Assembly (NCBI GenBank): GCA_021613335.1
Contig: JAJTWR010000254.1
Coordinates: 633,501 to 697,500 of the forward strand
DNA: 64,000 nucleotides
Origin: Whitmania pigra
Lineage: Eukaryota; Annelida; Clitellata; Hirudinida; Haemopidae
Direction: 5' to 3'
How positions within the stretch are numbered: the stretch's first letter is position 1; the number at the start of each line of letters is the position of its first letter. Below the pieces are notes generated by a model. That model worked only from the letters and a program-made list of their open reading frames with translations. It was not told the DNA's origin and made no database searches. Position numbers and translations under genes: made by a program. Below are positions 12,037-24,093 of this stretch, one piece after another.

Positions 12037-15000
12037 ATGGAATCGCAAGCAGCTTCAATTTCTATCAAACCGATTGTTTTCAACCCAGCCCAGGCATCGG
12101 CTTGGTTCAGAATAATGGAAGCACAATTTACTCTTTCCAACATCACGGTTAGCTCAACAAGGTTTTATCACACATTGGCAGCCCTACCAGGGTCTGTGGT
12201 AATGAGCCTTGATGATGACACTGTCGAGGCCATGGATTACGACCGCCTGAAGAGTGCAGTGCTTGAGCAAATCATGCCCAACAAAGTGGAGCTTTTTGAC
12301 CAGTTCCTGCAACAAAATCCGCTAACAGGCAGGCCTTCGCAACATTTGGTAGCAATGAGAAAGCTAGCACAACAAGTTGGTGCACCTGAAGACATGGTTC
12401 GCCACAAGTTCCAAAAATTGTTGCCTGCCAATTTGGCCCTCGTCATTGCAGCACAGAAGAATTTGTCTTTGGAAGAGGTTGGGAAATTGGCAGACGAGTT
12501 GATTACCATGACATCAGTTCAACACACACAGACAATCCAGAAACCAAAACTGGATTTTGATGCAATCAAAAGAACCATAGGAACCAACAGAACACTGGAG
12601 CCATTCACTCCAGGTCAACCACCAAAAGTTTGTCGTGCACACATTTATTTTGGTCCTGAGGCTAAATCCTGCCGACCCTGGTGCGTTTGGCCAGACAAGC
12701 GTGGCGCTCGAGTTGCCCAGTCTAGAAATGCTTCTCCGGTGTCTCACAAGCCAGTTGGTAAACTAGAAGGCTCTGCTTCGTTGCGACCATCGAAGGCGGC
12801 CCTACATTTTATGTCGCATTTTCCACAACAGCTAAACCATACGTCATCAATTCAAGTTTCTAGTCGACACCGGATCAGCGGTATCGATCATTCCCCCAAA
12901 AGCGTTATCAAACATTTCAGTTCCAGTCAGAGCGACAAACGTCAAGTTGAACACAGCCAACGGTATGCCTCTCGAGATCCATGGAGAAGTTACACTAACG
13001 ATAAGCAGTCAAGACCTCCGAAGAGAATTCACCTGGACGTTCATAGTGGCAGTCACCACACAACCAATATTAGGGGCTGATTTCTTCATTCATCACCATC
13101 TACTTGTTGACTGTCGCAACCGCCAACTTCTGGACACGAAGACGTCACTCTCCACAGCAATGATAACAACGGTTGGGGAGATTATTGCCCCTGTATTCGA
13201 CTGTCCACCTGACACCCCCCCACTCATCAAGGCATTAATAGAACGTCACACTGCTCTGGTTGGCCCTTGGCAGATAGACCTCCGTTCACCTTCATCGTCA
13301 GCACAGCATACAATTGAACTAACATCAAACAAGCCAATCTGTTCCCGTTTTCGACAACTCCCACCTGACAAATTTGAGGCCGCTAAGCAAGAATTCGCAA
13401 TGCTGTTAAAGGCTGGGATTGTTCGACAATCTCGCAGTTCTTATTCCAGCCCACTACACATGGTCCCCAAAAAGGACAACCAATGGCGGCCCTGTGGAGA
13501 TTATCGGAAACTCAACAGTGTCACAAAACCTGACAGATATCCTCTGCCAAGAATTTCTGATGTGACAAGCCGACTCAGTGGCAGTTCAGTATTCAGCAAA
13601 TTAGATTTGGTGAAGGCATATTACAATATCCCCATTCATCCAGATGATATTCCAAAGACAGCCGTAACAACTCCTTTTGGTTTGTTTGAATTTACTCGCA
13701 TGCCATTCGGCCTCAGAAATGCAACTCAAACATTCCAAAGATTCATGGATGCAACTTTTCAAGACTTGCCATTTGTTTGTGTGTATGTTGACGATATTTT
13801 GGTAGCCTCAAACAATGAGCATGAGCATATACAGCACCTCAGAACTGTCTTTCAGCGGCTGGAGGAAAACAACCTCCGGATCAACGTCAGTAAATGTATG
13901 TTTGCCCAGAGCTCTGTTGTGTTTCTAGGCCATAGACTATCTTTGACTGGAATATCACCACCTGAAGATAACACACGAGCCATCATCGATTTTCCTAAAC
14001 CGAAAGACTATGCAGGTTTACGACGTTTTATTGGCATGATTGGATATTATAGATCATTCATCCCTCATTTTGCCCAGATATCTGCCCCCTTGTATACTCT
14101 TTTGGGAAGTACAAATCAACGTAACCATCAATTGACGTGGGAAACCTCTCAGTGCAAAGCTTTTGAAGATGTAAAATCATCTCTAGCAGATGCGGCCAAT
14201 CTTCATTACATTAGCAAGTCTAGTAACCTATACCACCTAGTGACTGATGCATCTTCGGTAGCCATCGGTGCGGCACTTCATCAGGTTGTTTTGGGCATGC
14301 CACAGCCAATTGCTTTTTATTCCAAGAGACTTTCTAAAACAGAATCAATATACTCTGCAATTGACAAAGAGCTTTTGGCAGCATACTTGGCTGTCCTCCA
14401 TTTCAAGCACATCGTTGAAGGCAGGGAACTCCATTTATTTACAGACCACAAACCCATCTGCCAAGCTTTTCAGTCCAACAGGGACCAGAAGACCCACATG
14501 CAACAACGACGTCTCTCCATCATCTCTGAATATGTGACTGAAATACATCACATCAGAGGAGCTGAAAACATAGTAGCAGATGCACTTTCCAGGCCAGTCA
14601 CTGCACTGCAACTTGAACACCCAGATCTAGCGAGTATTGCCAAAGCACAGACTGAAGATCCGGAAATACAAAAGTGCAAGGATGCTCTCACATCCCATCA
14701 ACTCTCGGCGGACTTGACAATTCTTTGCGAAAACAGCTCAATTTATCCCCGTCCATATGTTCCCTTAGCACAACGACAATCAGTGTTTAGGCACCTTCAC
14801 AATCTGGCACATCCAGGTATACGAGGATCTACTAATTTGATTGCAACAAGGTATTATTGGCCTAAAATGAAAGGGGACATCAAACAATGGGTCAACAACT
14901 GCTTAGACTGTCAGAAAGCCAAGGTCAATCGTCACAACAAGAGTATCCCAGAACAACCCATGTATCCATTCAATGATCGATTTCAAACAGTTCACATGGA

Positions 15001-15928
15001 CATAGTAGGACCTCTAAAACCTTCAAAAACACTTGGTTCTCATTACACCTCAGAGATGCAATATGTTGTGACACTCATCGACAGAGCAACGCGTTGGTTT
15101 GAATGTGTTCCCGTAGCCTCAATCACAGCTACCACAGTTGCTGAGGCATTTTTAACCCACTGGATTAGTAGATTTGGAGTACCATTGTGCCTCACTACAG
15201 ATCAAGGACGACAGTTTGAAAGCAGTCTCTTCAATGCTTTGTCCCATTCTATTGGTTTTCATCGATTACGCACCACTGCTTATCACCCTCAGTCCAATGG
15301 GATGATCGAGCGTTTCCATAGAACACTCAAGACAGCACTTGTGTCTCGAAATGAAGAATGGCTCATAGCACTTCCAATAGTTTGCTTAGCATTGAGAGCT
15401 TTACCGACTGAACATGGGTATTCACCATTTACAGCCATGACAGGCTCAGACATCTTGATGCCACATGTCTTCTTTCACAAAGCGAATCCTTCTACTAAGG
15501 AACAGTTTGAAGCAATCCAGCAACTCCACAAGCACATGCGTCAACTGGACTTTACAACTCTCTCTGAAGGTATACACCATGGTCGAACCATCCGCCCACA
15601 GTCAGTTACCTTGCAACCTGGACAATATGTCTGGTTGCGGATAGATAGAGTTCGACAACCTTTAGAGGCTCCATACCAGGGTCCTTACAAAGTCCTTGAT
15701 ACCAAGCAACATATTGTCAAGATAGAACTTCCCGATGGATCCACCAGTTGTGTTTCACTGGATCGTGTCAAACTTGCCAAGATGCCGATGACGACGCCAG
15801 GGACGCTTGTTGACCAGACAGCTCCTGCATCCATCACAAATTCTCCCAATAACCCACCTGAACCCCCACGCACAAGATCAGGAAGATGTGTTCGTTTCAA
15901 TCATCACCGGGATCACATCTACTACTGA
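12037..15928 (+). pseudogene. Gag-pol polyprotein of Gypsy A, frameshifted
   Basis: Gag starts at 12037 (MESQAAS) and stays open to about 12778, where one base is missing relative to copy B; a second single-base loss lies near 12836. Pol is then open to 15928. Landmarks are the protease (LVDTGSAVSII, about 12865), reverse transcriptase (YVDD, about 13785), RNase H (LVTDASSVAIGAAL; LFTDHKPI), the integrase zinc region (H...H...CLDC, about 14800-14915), and the integrase acidic residues in VHMDIVGPL, LTTDQGRQF and NGMIERFHRT. The C-terminal integrase tail, lost in copy B, is present here. The two small deletions separate gag from pol. Confidence 0.93.
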
Positions 15929-15954
15929 CTCCGTCTTCCCAGGGAGGAGCTCAC

Positions 15955-16106
15955 TGTAGTGACTGTACATCCCTACGAAGGATGTTTTGTTGACATTCTC
16001 CGAGTTTTTACCGCGCTGATGCTTTTCATTGTCGTCAATCCGTTTATGAGTTATACCGATTGTACGTTCCATTAAAAGTCAAGTGTTAGCCTGGTTTAAC
16101 ACTTCA
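15955..16106 (+). repeat. 3' LTR of Gypsy A
   Basis: It is 152 bp, the same length as the 5' LTR, with only a few differences, for example near the 3' end where GTTCATTAC reads GTTTAACAC. Confidence 0.93.
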
Positions 16107-17000
16107 TTATAAATACATAAATATATATGTAACAGACATGTTGTTATTGTGGCATTGGTCAATGATAATGTGATTTGTTTGCATTTAAATGTTGAAATTA
16201 ACCACTTTTTTTGTCTTCTTTGAAAAAACATATTTGATAATGGGTGGCTGCTGCAAGAGGAATGGGAGCAAGGTTTTTTTCAGACAATATGATTTAGGGT
16301 GGGAACATTTCAGGAGTTTCGGAGGGCTTTTTTGCAAAATACCAATTTGAAACTAAATAATTTGACAGTTCGATAAAAGGATTTGTATTAACTAACAACA
16401 CTATGCAAACATATCAACAATCAATCACACAAACCAAAATAAACTGTTAAGAATGAAACTTTTGAAGAAATCTTAATCGCCGAGATTTTTCATTTCTTCA
16501 ATGCTTATACTATGAGTTCCTGATGTCATTGTATTTCTTGCCTTGCTGAATGTCCTATTCGTTGTGCTAAATCGCTCTACTGAAACAGTTGTTATAGAAT
16601 TTGATTTTTGAAAAATATCAGAATTTCAATTACCAAAGTTTCTAATTTTTATGGTATACTCCTGATATAGCCTCCGATAAATTAATGTTGTTAATGAAGA
16701 TAATTAATTTGGCATTATTAAACATTTCGATTATGTAACTGATGTAAAACATGGGACAAAGCTTATTATTATTATTATTATAATTATTACTTAATTATTA
16801 GTTATAATAATCATCTCAGTTATGCAAAGGACTATAAGCAAATAAATAAATAAATAAAGGAGCGAGGGAGTTTGTACGGAGTTGGTACGAGAGTTGAACG
16901 ATAAGGATTGCGAGTTGGCGATATTACATGCGAATACGTACTTGGTAGCCATTAGCGATATTTCGGTTCTGGTTTCGACTCATAGACAATTGAACAAAAA
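16107..17000. other. Spacer between the inverted Gypsy copies, left part
   Basis: It is AT-rich with short ATT (about 16766-16790) and AAAT (about 16838-16858) runs. On the minus strand, 16482-16588 looks like a last exon (acceptor GTTTCAG, 36 codons, TAA), but its product is not recognised. Confidence 0.35.
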
Positions 17001-17132
17001 AGACGATAAATCGAATAACGAATTAGACCTTATAACGAGTCGTTAAGGCTCGTTGTAATGTCGCCTTCGTTATTCGTTATATCGTCTCTTACGTTTAATT
17101 GTCGTTATAAGATCCAATTCGGTATTTCGTCT
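17001..17132 (+). repeat. Fold-back (inverted-repeat) element, copy 2
   Basis: The 132-bp element begins AGACGATAAATCGAATAACG, and its right end reads in reverse complement AGACGAAATACCGAATTGG. A second inverted pair, GAATAACGAA/TTCGTTATTC, is nested inside. It could fold into a stem and codes for nothing. A partial copy lies at 11758-11851. Confidence 0.6.
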
Positions 17133-17202
17133 ACCACAATATTTAAATTTTATTAATTGATTAACTCTTCAACAAATATATAGTCTTCAAACTGCCCTAT
17201 TT

Positions 17203-17962
17203 ATGTTCTCTTATAATAAGAATGCCCTTCCAGATAAATTTGTAGGTTTATTTCTTATGTCTGAAAGTGTCAACTACACTAAACCTTCACACTCCCTCCG
17301 TCATACCCATGAATATAGTCCATCTTTTGCCAAAAGCACAAAAGCTCAACAAAAAATTTGGTGTCAAGCCATTTTTCGTAAAATACAAGTAATACTTAAT
17401 TCCAGTCATCGTCTACATTTTTCAGTTATTTCCTATTCAAACATGAATGGAAATATGATATGGCATCTTTATTATCAGGAATTGGGACTACAAGCACAAT
17501 ACTGAGGTAAAAAGGAAGTTTATAAATTTTGTAAAAAGATATTATCTCTTCCTCTGATTCCGCCAGATTTTGTAGAAGTTATTTTTAATTCATTGTGCAA
17601 TGAAGCTTTCAACGACCAATTAAAGGTTAGAATTTACGAAATATTTTTTCGATTGATAAAAATAATTATAATTTTTTTTGATTATGTTGTAGGGCCTTTT
17701 ATTGCCCATAAATAATGGATCGCTGGCCACTTTAAAGTCACATCGTGGTGCGTCTATGATGACCAAGTCCGCACCAATAACGATGTGGAAGGGTGGCATA
17801 CTAAACTGAATGCCGAGCCAAAAGCCATCCGAAATATCAGCGACTTGATGCAAGTTTTGCTTAAAGAAGCGCAAACCATTTCAACCACTGAACGATTGTG
17901 AACGAAGGGCAGTGCCTTCGAGACAAGAAAGTCACTGCAAGAAATGCAGCTCTTTATGCAGC
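17203..17962 (+). mobile_element. MULE (Mutator-like) transposase relic
   Basis: At about 17714-17900 the plus strand reads SWCVYDDQVRTNNDVEGWH, then LMQVLLKEAQTIS. This is the conserved C-terminal block of MULE transposases with the R-T-N-N-x-x-E-G-W-H signature. Upstream frames give FRKIQ and ELGLQAQY, then KKEVYKFCKKILSLPLIPP, as in the family. They join cleanly if 17389-17478 (GT...AG, 90 bases, in frame) is an intron. Two stops (after AQY and before WIAGHF) show it is dead. It is cut at 17962 by the broken end of Gypsy B. Confidence 0.72.
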
Positions 17963-17989
17963 CCTTCGTAGGGATGTACAGTCACTACA
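17963..17989 (-). repeat. Truncated 3' LTR of Gypsy B
   Basis: Only the first 27 bases (TGTAGTGACTGTACATCC...) remain, so the element lacks its polyadenylation end. Confidence 0.85.
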
Positions 17990-18285
17990 GTGAGCTCCTC
18001 CCTGGGAAGACGGAGTCAGTAGTAGATGTGATCCCGGTGATGATTGAAACGAACACATCTTCCTGATCTTGTGCGTGGGGGTTCAGGTGGGTTATTGGGA
18101 GAATTTGTGATGGATGCAGGAGCTGTCTGGTCAACAAGCGTCCCTGGCGTCGTCATCGGCATCTTGGCAAGTTTGACACGATCCAGTGAAACACAACTGG
18201 TGGATCCAACGAGAAGTTCTATCTTGACAATATGTTGCTTGGTATCAAGGAACCCTGGTATGGAGCCTCTAAAGGTTGTCGAACT

Positions 18286-21200
18286 CTATCTATCCGTAAA
18301 GTCCAGTTGATGCATGTGCTTGTGGAGTTGCTGGATTGCTTCGAACTGTTCCTTAGTAGAAGGATTCGCTTTGTGAAAGAAGACATGTGGCATCAAGATG
18401 TCTGAGCCTGTCATGGCTGTAAATGGTGAATACCCATGTTCAGTCGGTAAAGCTCTCAATGCTAAGCAAACTATTGGAAGTGCTATGAGCCATTCTTCAT
18501 TTCGAGACACAAGTGCTGTCTTGAGTGTTCTATGGAAACGCTCGATCATCCCATTGGACTGAGGGTGATAAGCAGTGGTGCGTAATAGATGAAAACCAAT
18601 AGAATGGGACAAAGCATTGAAGAGACTACTTTCAAACTGTTGTCCTTGATCTGTAGTGAGGCACAATGGTACTCCAAATCTACTAATCCAGTGGGTTAAA
18701 AATGCCTCAGCAACTGTGGTAGCTGTGATTGAGGCTACGGGAACACATTCAAACCAACGCGTTGCTCTGTCGATGAGTGTCACAACATATTGCATCTCTG
18801 AGGTGTAATGAGAACCAAGTGTTTTTGAAGGTTTCAGAGGTCCTACTATGTCCATGTGAACTGTTTGAAATCGATCATTGAATGGATACATGGGTTGTTC
18901 TGGGATACTCTTGTTGTGACGATTGACCTTGGCTTTCTGACAGTCTAAGCAGTTGTTGACCCATTGTTTGATGTCCCCTTTCATTTTAGGCCAATAATAC
19001 CTTGTTGCAATCAAATTAGTAGATCCTCGTATACCTGGATGTGCCAGATTGTGAAGGTGCCTAAACACTGATTGTCGTTGTGCTAAGGGAACATATGGAC
19101 GGGGATAAATTGAGCTGTTTTCGCAAAGAATTGTCAAGTCCGCCGAGAGTTGATGGGATGTGAGAGCATCCTTGCACTTTTGTATTTCCGGATCTTCAGT
19201 CTGTGCTTTGGCAATACTCGCTAGATCTGGGTGTTCAAGTTGCAGTGCAGTGACTGGCCTGGAAAGTGCATCTGCTACTATGTTTTCAGCTCCTCTGATG
19301 TGATGTATTTCAGTCACATATTCAGAGATGATGGAAAGACGTCGTTGTTGCATGTGGGTCTTCTGGTCCCTGTTGGACTGAAAAGCTTGGCAGATGGGTT
19401 TGTGGTCTGTAAATAAATGGAGTTCCCTGCCTTCAACGATGTACTTGAAATGGAGGACAGCCAAGTATGCTGCCAAAAGCTCTTTGTCAAATGCAGAGTA
19501 TATTGATTCTGTTTTAGAAAGTCTCTTGGAATAAAAAGCAATTGGCTGTGACATGCCCAAAACAACCTGATGAAGTGCCGCACCGATGGCTACCGAAGAT
19601 GCATCAGTCACTAGGTGGTATAGGTTACTAGACTTGCTAATGTAATGAAGATTGGCCGCATCTGCTAGAGATGATTTTACATCTTCAAAAGCTTTGCACT
19701 GAGAGGTTTCCCACGTCAATTGATGGTTACGTTGATTTGTACTTCCCAAAAGAGTATACAAGGGGGCAGATATCTGGGCAAAATGAGGGATGAATGATCT
19801 ATAATATCCAATCATGCCAATAATACGTCGTAAACCTGCATAGTCTTTCGGTTTAGGAAAATCGTTGATGGCTCGTGTGTTATCTTCAGGTGGTGATATT
19901 CCAGTCGAAGATAGTCTATGGCCTAGAAACACAACAGAGCTCTGGGCAAACATACATTTACTGACGTTGATCCGGAGGTTGTTTTCCTCCAGCCGCTGAA
20001 AGACAGTTCTGAGGTGCTGTATATGCTCATGCTCATTGCTTGAGGCTACCAAGATATCGTCAATATACACACAAACAAACGGCAAGTCTTGAAAAGTTGC
20101 ATCCATGAATCTTTGGAATGTTTGAGTTGCATTTCTGAGACCAAATGGCATGCGAGTAAATTCAAACAAACCAAAAGGAGTTGTAACGGCTGTCTTTGGG
20201 ATGTCATCTGGATGAATGGGGATGTTGTAATATGCCTTAACCAAATCTAATTTGCTGAATACTGAACTGCCACTGAGTCGGCTTGTCACATCAGAAATTC
20301 TTGGCAGAGGATATCTGTCAGGTTTTGTGACACTGTTGAGTTTCCGATAATCTCCACAGGGCAGCCATTGGTTGTCCTTTTTGGGGACCATGTGTAGTGG
20401 GCTGGAATAAGAACTGCGAGATTGTCGAACAATCCCAGCCTTTAACAGCATTGCGAATTCTTGCTTAGCGGCCTCAAATTTGTCAGGTGGGAGTTGTCGA
20501 AAACGGGAACAGATTGGCTTGTTTGATGTTAGTTCAATTGTATGCTGTGCTGACGATGAAGGTGAACGGAGGTCTATCTGCCAAGGGCCAACCAGAGCAG
20601 TGTGACGTTCTATTAATGCCTTGATGAGTGGGGGGGTGTCAGGTGGACAGTCGAATACAGGGGCAATAATCTCCCCAACCGTTGTTATCATTGCTGTGGA
20701 GAGTGACGTCTTTGTGTCCAGAAGTTGACAGTCAACAAGTAGATGGTGATGAATGAAGAAATCAGCCCCTAATATTGGTTGTGTGGTGACTGCCACTATG
20801 AACGTCCAGGTGAATTCTCTTCGGAGGTCTTGACTGCTTATCGTTAGTGTAACTTCTCCATGGATCTCGAGAGGCATACCGTTGGCTGTGTTCAACTTGA
20901 CGTTTGTCGCTCTGACTGGAACTGAAATGTTTGATAACGCTTTTGGGGGAATGATCGATACCGCTGATCCGGTGTCGACTAGAAACTTGAATTGATGACG
21001 TATGGTGTTAGCTGTTGTGGAAAATGCGACATAAAATGTAGGGCCGCCTTCGATGGTCGCAACGGAAGCAGAGCCTTCTAGTTTACCAACTGGCTTGTGA
21101 GACACCGGAGAAGCATTTCTAGACTGGGCAACTCGAGCGCCACGCTTGTCTGGCCAAACGCACCAGGGTCGGCAGGATTTAGCCTCAGGACCAAAATAAA

Positions 21201-21807
21201 TGTGTGCACGACAAACTTTTGGTGGTTGACCTGGAGTGAATGGCTCCAGTGTTCTGTTGGTTCCTATGGTTCTTTTGATTGCATCAAAATCCAGTTTTGG
21301 TTTCTGGATTGTCTGTGTGTGTTGAACTGATGTCATGGTAATCAACTCGTCTGCCAATTTCCCAACCTCTTCCAAAGACAAATTCTTCTGTGCTGCAATG
21401 ACGAGGGCCAAATTGGCAGGCAACAATTTTTGGAACTTGTGGCGAACCATGTCTTCAGGTGCACCAACTTGTTGTGCTAGCTTTCTCATTGCTACCAAAT
21501 GTTGCGAAGGCCTGCCTGTTAGCGGATTTTGTTGCAGGAACTGGTCAAAAAGCTCCACTTTGTTGGGCATGATTTGCTCAAGCACTGCACTCTTCAGGCG
21601 GTCGTAATCCATGGCCTCGACAGTGTCATCATCAAGGCTCATTACCACAGACCCTGGTAGGGCTGCCAATGTGTGATAAAACCTTGTTGAGCTAACCGTG
21701 ATGTTGGAAAGAGTAAATTGTGCTTCCATTATTCTGAACCAAGCCGATGCCTCGGCTGGGTTGAAAACAATCGGTTTGATAGAAAGTGAAGCAGCTTGCG
21801 ATTCCAT
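18286..21807 (-). pseudogene. Gag-pol polyprotein of Gypsy B, 3' truncated
   Basis: One frame of about 1173 codons runs from MESQAAS at 21807. It covers gag, protease (LVDTGSAVSII), RT (YIDD instead of the YVDD of copy A), RNase H and the integrase H-H-C-C and acidic-residue regions. The 83-base deletion near 18297 shifts the frame and replaces the integrase tail with a short wrong ending (DFTDR). The last part of pol survives out of frame at about 18010-18290. Confidence 0.93.
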
Positions 21808-21840
21808 TTTAGAGTTTGTGTTCAAAGTCGGGGTCACCAA

Positions 21841-21992
21841 TGAAGTGTTAAACCAGGCTAACACTTGACTTTTAATCGAACGTACAATCGGTATAACACA
21901 TAAACGGATTGACGACAATGAAAAGCATCAGCGCGGTAAAAACTCGGAGAATGTCAACAAAACATCCTTCGTAGGGATGTACAGTCACTACA
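21841..21992 (-). repeat. 5' LTR of Gypsy B
   Basis: It is a 152-bp full-length LTR in reverse orientation, nearly identical to both LTRs of copy A. Confidence 0.92.
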
Positions 21993-22011
21993 ATAACATC
22001 AACCATTTGTG

Positions 22012-22110
22012 TAGCATCGCTTCCCATGGGCGCTTAATGACGGTGCAAGCTGAATCGCGAACACGACATTTAAATGTTACTTTTAACGTCATTAACAGGA
22101 ACGCCTGAGA
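22012..22110 (-). repeat. tRNA-derived SINE, copy 2 (diverged)
   Basis: On the plus strand ATTTGTGTAGCATC, GGTGCAAGCTGAATCGCGAAC and GTTACTTTTAACGTCATT parallel the SINE copy at 53836-53976. The A-box end is degraded. Confidence 0.5.
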
Positions 22111-23882
22111 AAACTTGCACGTCCGTGATAGAATAGTGGTCTTCCATAAAGTATGTCACACTATTTTATACCATTTCAAACCCCCCAATCCCATGTCACA
22201 TTCAGTCACAAATTTCAGACCCCTCCCCTAAAAGTCATGCGAACCAGATAAGAATTGAGCATCTGATTCAAATTTAGTGACAATTACATAAAAAAATCAT
22301 AATACTTTGAAAAAATGTCTCAAAGCAACTTGTATAGTTGGAGTGTTTATTAAACAGATCCCGATCTTCTTAAACACTAAGTAATTTTTATTTGATATCT
22401 CTTATTCTTTAATTTTATTATTAAACCACAACTTTTGTTTTGGGCGTTGATTAATATTTTCAGTCCATTTCATCTGACATAAACCTTCCAAGTTGCAAGC
22501 AAAGATGTCGAGTTAATATTATTTGATAGTAATTGTGGATTGTTTTGTGAATAAAATAGACAATACTAATAATTGTAAAAGATGCATTGTGTTGCATGGA
22601 AGTAATGTTAATCCTGATCGTGATTGAAGGAGGTGACGTGCGGGATCACCAGGGGAAATGGCAATCTAAGCCTAGTTCTGCAGCTCTGATGCGGTGCATC
22701 TATCGTTATTGTTTGCATAAATAACTGTCAATGGGGACACTAACTAACTTAAGCAAAAAAAATGACAGTGAGTGGTTTTGCCCTTTATTGAGGTGTCGGT
22801 TGAATTAGAAAATAATACCTGTAATTGTGTTAAAATTTTACGTGTGGTGTTTTTATGTAAGAAGGAACAAGTCTGGGAGGGTGAGAAATAACAATTAACA
22901 AATTTGACATTCATTATGTGTAACTATCTTAAGTGACACAGATATTCTAAATACATATATATTATAAATTTTCACTAATTTTTTAATAATTAAACAACGT
23001 TTTGTGTTGAAATAATTTGTTTTATTTTATTTCAACATATACATAATTTATTATTATAATAGGGGGGCGTGGTTTATCTTTATTTACTAAGGAATGTCTG
23101 TATAGATATTAAACTGCGATTACTCCAGTGGCGACCGGAATGTTATTCCTGGTGACGAAAGAGCGCATTGATAAAGCCGTAAATACTAAATAAATAATTA
23201 CTGCAAAATAAAGTTGTATAAATTTTATGATTTCTTATAATTATAATTTTAAAAAAGTTTAAATAAGTCTTTTGACAAGGAATGCCTGTCCGCCAGTGTT
23301 ATTTCCATTCGCCAAATAATTTCCATTTTATTATAATAAAAACTCATTCATAATAATTATTATTATCACATAATATTAATTTTAAATTATTTAATGGGTT
23401 AATAAAGTTAACTCACGAATGCAAACAAATCTACCAAAAATAATTGCTCTTTCCCATTTACAACATTAGCTATGACACAATATGTGTGGCTGATCTTCGA
23501 AAAAAAATAAAAAATTTGCAAAATAGGTTGACCAAGTAAAAATGGCATTATCTACTAAAATATAAATCATATCTAACCAATATTTTGTATTTACTCATTA
23601 TACAAACCACTGTTTGTTGTGTCAAAATACGAAATTTTGTTTTAACAAAACAAAAAATGATAATAATTGAGCATGGCTTACTTAGTTCACTTGATATGAT
23701 CCAACTATGAAATTATTTGTCAACCAATTCAATTCATCTAAAAATAATAATGTCCAAGATGAATTATATGTGTAGCAATAACACAAATATGGAGGACATC
23801 AAATACCTTCATAAACTTTTTAGTTATATATAATTGTATAAATACATTGTAAAATTTTGGATCCCTGTGTTCCTGTGTCACC
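22111..23882. other. AT-rich intergenic stretch
   Basis: There is no supportable gene. At about 22141-22250 the phrases TATGTCACACTATTTTATACC and CATGTCACATTCAGTCAC look like a transposon end, but no partner was found. The rest is AT-rich with poly-purine and poly-T runs. Confidence 0.4.
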
Positions 23883-23942
23883 ATGATAATAATGATGATG
23901 ATGGTGATGATGATGATGATGATAATGATGATAATGATGATT

Positions 23943-23977
<35 letters not shown>

Positions 23978-24036
23978 AATAATAATAATAATAATAATAT
24001 AATAATAATAATAATAATAATATAATAATAATAATA

Positions 24037-24093
<57 letters not shown>
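23883..24093 (+). repeat. GAT/AAT microsatellite at a LINE tail
   Basis: A run of GAT units (about 23890-23975) passes into AAT units up to 24093, interrupted by a few AT shifts. It directly abuts the 3' end of the minus-strand LINE beginning at 24094, so it most likely grew from that element's tail. Confidence 0.9.

Larger units (their letters stand above)
11852..16106 (+). mobile_element. Gypsy/Ty3 LTR retrotransposon A
   Basis: This is a complete element of 4255 bp with two nearly identical 152-bp LTRs (TGTAGTGACTG...ACTTCA). The candidate primer binding site TGGTGACCCC lies directly after the 5' LTR. Gag, protease, reverse transcriptase, RNase H and integrase follow, and there is no envelope frame. 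The near-identity of the LTRs and to copy B implies recent activity. The flanking bases (GATCT on the left, TTATA on the right) do not match, so the expected short target duplication is missing. Copy B lies 1.86 kb away in the opposite direction. Confidence 0.95.
17963..21992 (-). mobile_element. Gypsy/Ty3 LTR retrotransposon B, inverted relative to A
   Basis: This is the same family as Gypsy A, reading leftward. Its 5' LTR is intact (21841-21992), but its 3' LTR is cut to the first 27 bases (17963-17989), where MULE sequence begins. Relative to A it has lost 83 bases of pol (matching A 15556-15638) and 9 bases near the protease/RT junction, but it keeps gag, protease, RT, RNase H and most of integrase in one open frame. 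No target duplication is visible. Confidence 0.94.

Noticed and set aside
15929..15954. Envelope gene in the Gypsy elements
   Set aside because: Only 26 bases separate the end of pol from the 3' LTR in copy A, so there is no room for env.
16482..16588. Possible terminal exon on the minus strand (acceptor GTTTCAG, VERFSTTNRTFSKARN...)
   Set aside because: No upstream exon or known family could be identified, and it lies between transposons; kept only as an unassigned observation.
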